From: JANWLD01 sp036278875
GTDB lineage: Bacteria > Patescibacteriota > Saccharimonadia > Saccharimonadales > 2-12-FULL-41-12
Direction of reading: 5' to 3'
Length of the DNA stretch: 13,179 nt
Assembly: GCA_036278875.1 (NCBI GenBank)
Contig: DASUKF010000008.1
Coordinates: forward strand, 1 to 13,179
Numbering within the stretch: the first letter of the stretch is position 1; each line of letters opens with the position of its first letter. Made by a program: the position numbers and the translations under genes. This document shows positions 12,773 through 13,179 of this stretch, in pieces. Below the pieces are notes generated by a model, which saw only the letters and a program-made list of their open reading frames with translations, had not been told where the DNA came from and did no database searches.

Positions 12773-13072
12773 ATGTCAGCAAACAGTGGTTTCTTTAGAG
12801 GTAGCGAGCCGGGAGCGGTTATAGAATGCCAAGAAGTATTGGACGAAGATGCCGTTTTAGAGCATTTCGGTATCCCAGGCAGCCCGACCGTCCCCCGCGA
12901 AGCTCTCGACGGGGCAGTTTTAGAAGAGGAAGATGTCGCCATGCTTTTGCGTGCTGGCACGCTAGGGGGTACGAGTGTGGGCAAAGAAGTTTACAGGGTT
13001 AAGGTCGAAGGTGCAGTCGAGGAGTTCGTCGATAGGTTCGGCTGGGGCCCCTACCCCGTCGTACTTCTTTAA
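12773..13072 (+). CDS. Unrecognised 99-residue acidic protein
   Basis: I do not recognise it. From the ATG at 12773 it reads MSANSGFFRGSEPGAVIECQ, continues with EVLDEDAVLEHFGIPGSPTVPREALDG, an acidic helix (AVLEEEDVAMLLRAG, about 48-62) and a C-terminal part with GKEVYRVKVEGAVEEFVDRFGWGPYPVVLL. It has mixed helix and strand character, no signal peptide and a single Cys (Cys19). The frame is open further upstream, but the promoter position and the composition of the upstream part argue for the ATG used here. A 99-residue frame on the opposite strand covering part of it has low-complexity, Ser/Lys-rich translation and is judged a shadow. No partner gene is visible in the window on this strand. 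Confidence 0.6.
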   Translation: MSANSGFFRGSEPGAVIECQEVLDEDAVLEHFGIPGSPTVPREALDGAVLEEEDVAMLLRAGTLGGTSVGKEVYRVKVEGAVEEFVDRFGWGPYPVVLL

Positions 13073-13179
13073 AGGCGCATTCGCATTCTGCTCTCCAGAA
13101 CCTTTTTCCAGATTGATCCGCCTGTCCGGCGGTAGTCAAAGTTAGGTATTCTTAGAGATTCTGCGCGCTCGCTCCATAA
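13069..13179 (-). pseudogene. Possible fragment of a REP-associated (Y1/IS200-like) transposase, running off the right edge
   Basis: One minus-strand frame is open from the right edge to a TAA at 13069-13071 and contains ERAESLRIPNFDYRRTGG. The pattern S-x-R-x-P-x-x-D-Y-x-x-x-G resembles the opening of REP-associated tyrosine transposases, in which D-Y-x-x-x-G is followed by Y-F-V-T-I. Here the sequence changes to SIWKKVLESRMRMRL and stops, so if real it is a truncated remnant. The stop overlaps the TAA of the 99-residue gene. Only 37 codons are available and no upstream start is visible, so this is tentative. Confidence 0.25.

Noticed and set aside
12685..12984. 99-residue frame on the minus strand opposite the plus-strand gene
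   Set aside because: It would occupy the divergent promoter region, its translation is low-complexity and Ser/Lys-rich, and it has no start signal.
13118..13132. Hairpin CCGCC-TGTCC-GGCGG after the 99-residue gene, considered as its terminator
   Set aside because: No T-run follows and the symmetry is explained by Arg/Gly codons in the minus-strand frame.
1..13179. tRNA, rRNA, riboswitch or complete insertion sequence anywhere in the window
   Set aside because: No cloverleaf, rRNA signature, long structured leader or terminal inverted repeats with target duplications were seen; almost all sequence is accounted for by genes.

Overview
Probable source: the window looks like a chromosomal segment of a Candidate Phyla Radiation (Patescibacteria) bacterium, most likely a Saccharibacterium (TM7). 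The reasons are compact, almost gap-free co-directional genes, many short proteins without obvious family, ultra-short leaders, frequent ATA isoleucine codons, use of TGA as a true stop (which argues against SR1/Gracilibacteria), and a single-chain glycyl-tRNA synthetase beside recO. This assignment is inference from gene style, not a database match.

Layout, left block (1-7849, all on the minus strand, transcribed right to left): a GNAT acetyltransferase, a two-helix 83-residue membrane protein, a flippase-like integral membrane protein, exonuclease VII large (xseA) and small (xseB) subunits, a membrane-anchored methyltransferase resembling the FAM173/ATPSCKMT lysine methyltransferases, a soluble class I methyltransferase, a single-pass protein with a PsbP-like outer domain, a histidine-kinase-like protein, a receiver protein, recO, an unrecognised 236-residue protein and the first 33 codons of glycyl-tRNA synthetase. 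Several neighbours overlap by 4-20 bases, indicating translational coupling. Two DNA metabolism units (xseA/xseB and recO) sit inside this block.

Right block (7900-13179): a small orphan gene on the plus strand (7922-8224) runs head-on into a 1213-residue secreted, Ig/FN3-like, membrane-anchored surface protein (minus strand, 8225-11866), their stop codons touching. Then come an acidic 238-residue protein (minus) and, divergently, a 99-residue protein (plus). The right edge holds what may be a broken transposase fragment.

Most interesting points: (1) the kinase-like and receiver proteins form a pair in which both phosphotransfer residues are gone (His to Arg, Asp to Glu) and the ATP site is eroded, placed between a membrane-anchored sensor-like protein and recO; (2) the giant surface protein has a middle section with different isoleucine codon use and short exact in-frame repeats at module joints, suggesting module exchange; (3) several genes have a -10 box placed so that the transcript would begin at or within a few bases of the start codon (leaderless initiation); (4) a bacterial membrane-tethered homologue of eukaryotic mitochondrial lysine methyltransferases lies directly behind xseB. 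I saw no rRNA, tRNA, CRISPR array or complete insertion sequence.
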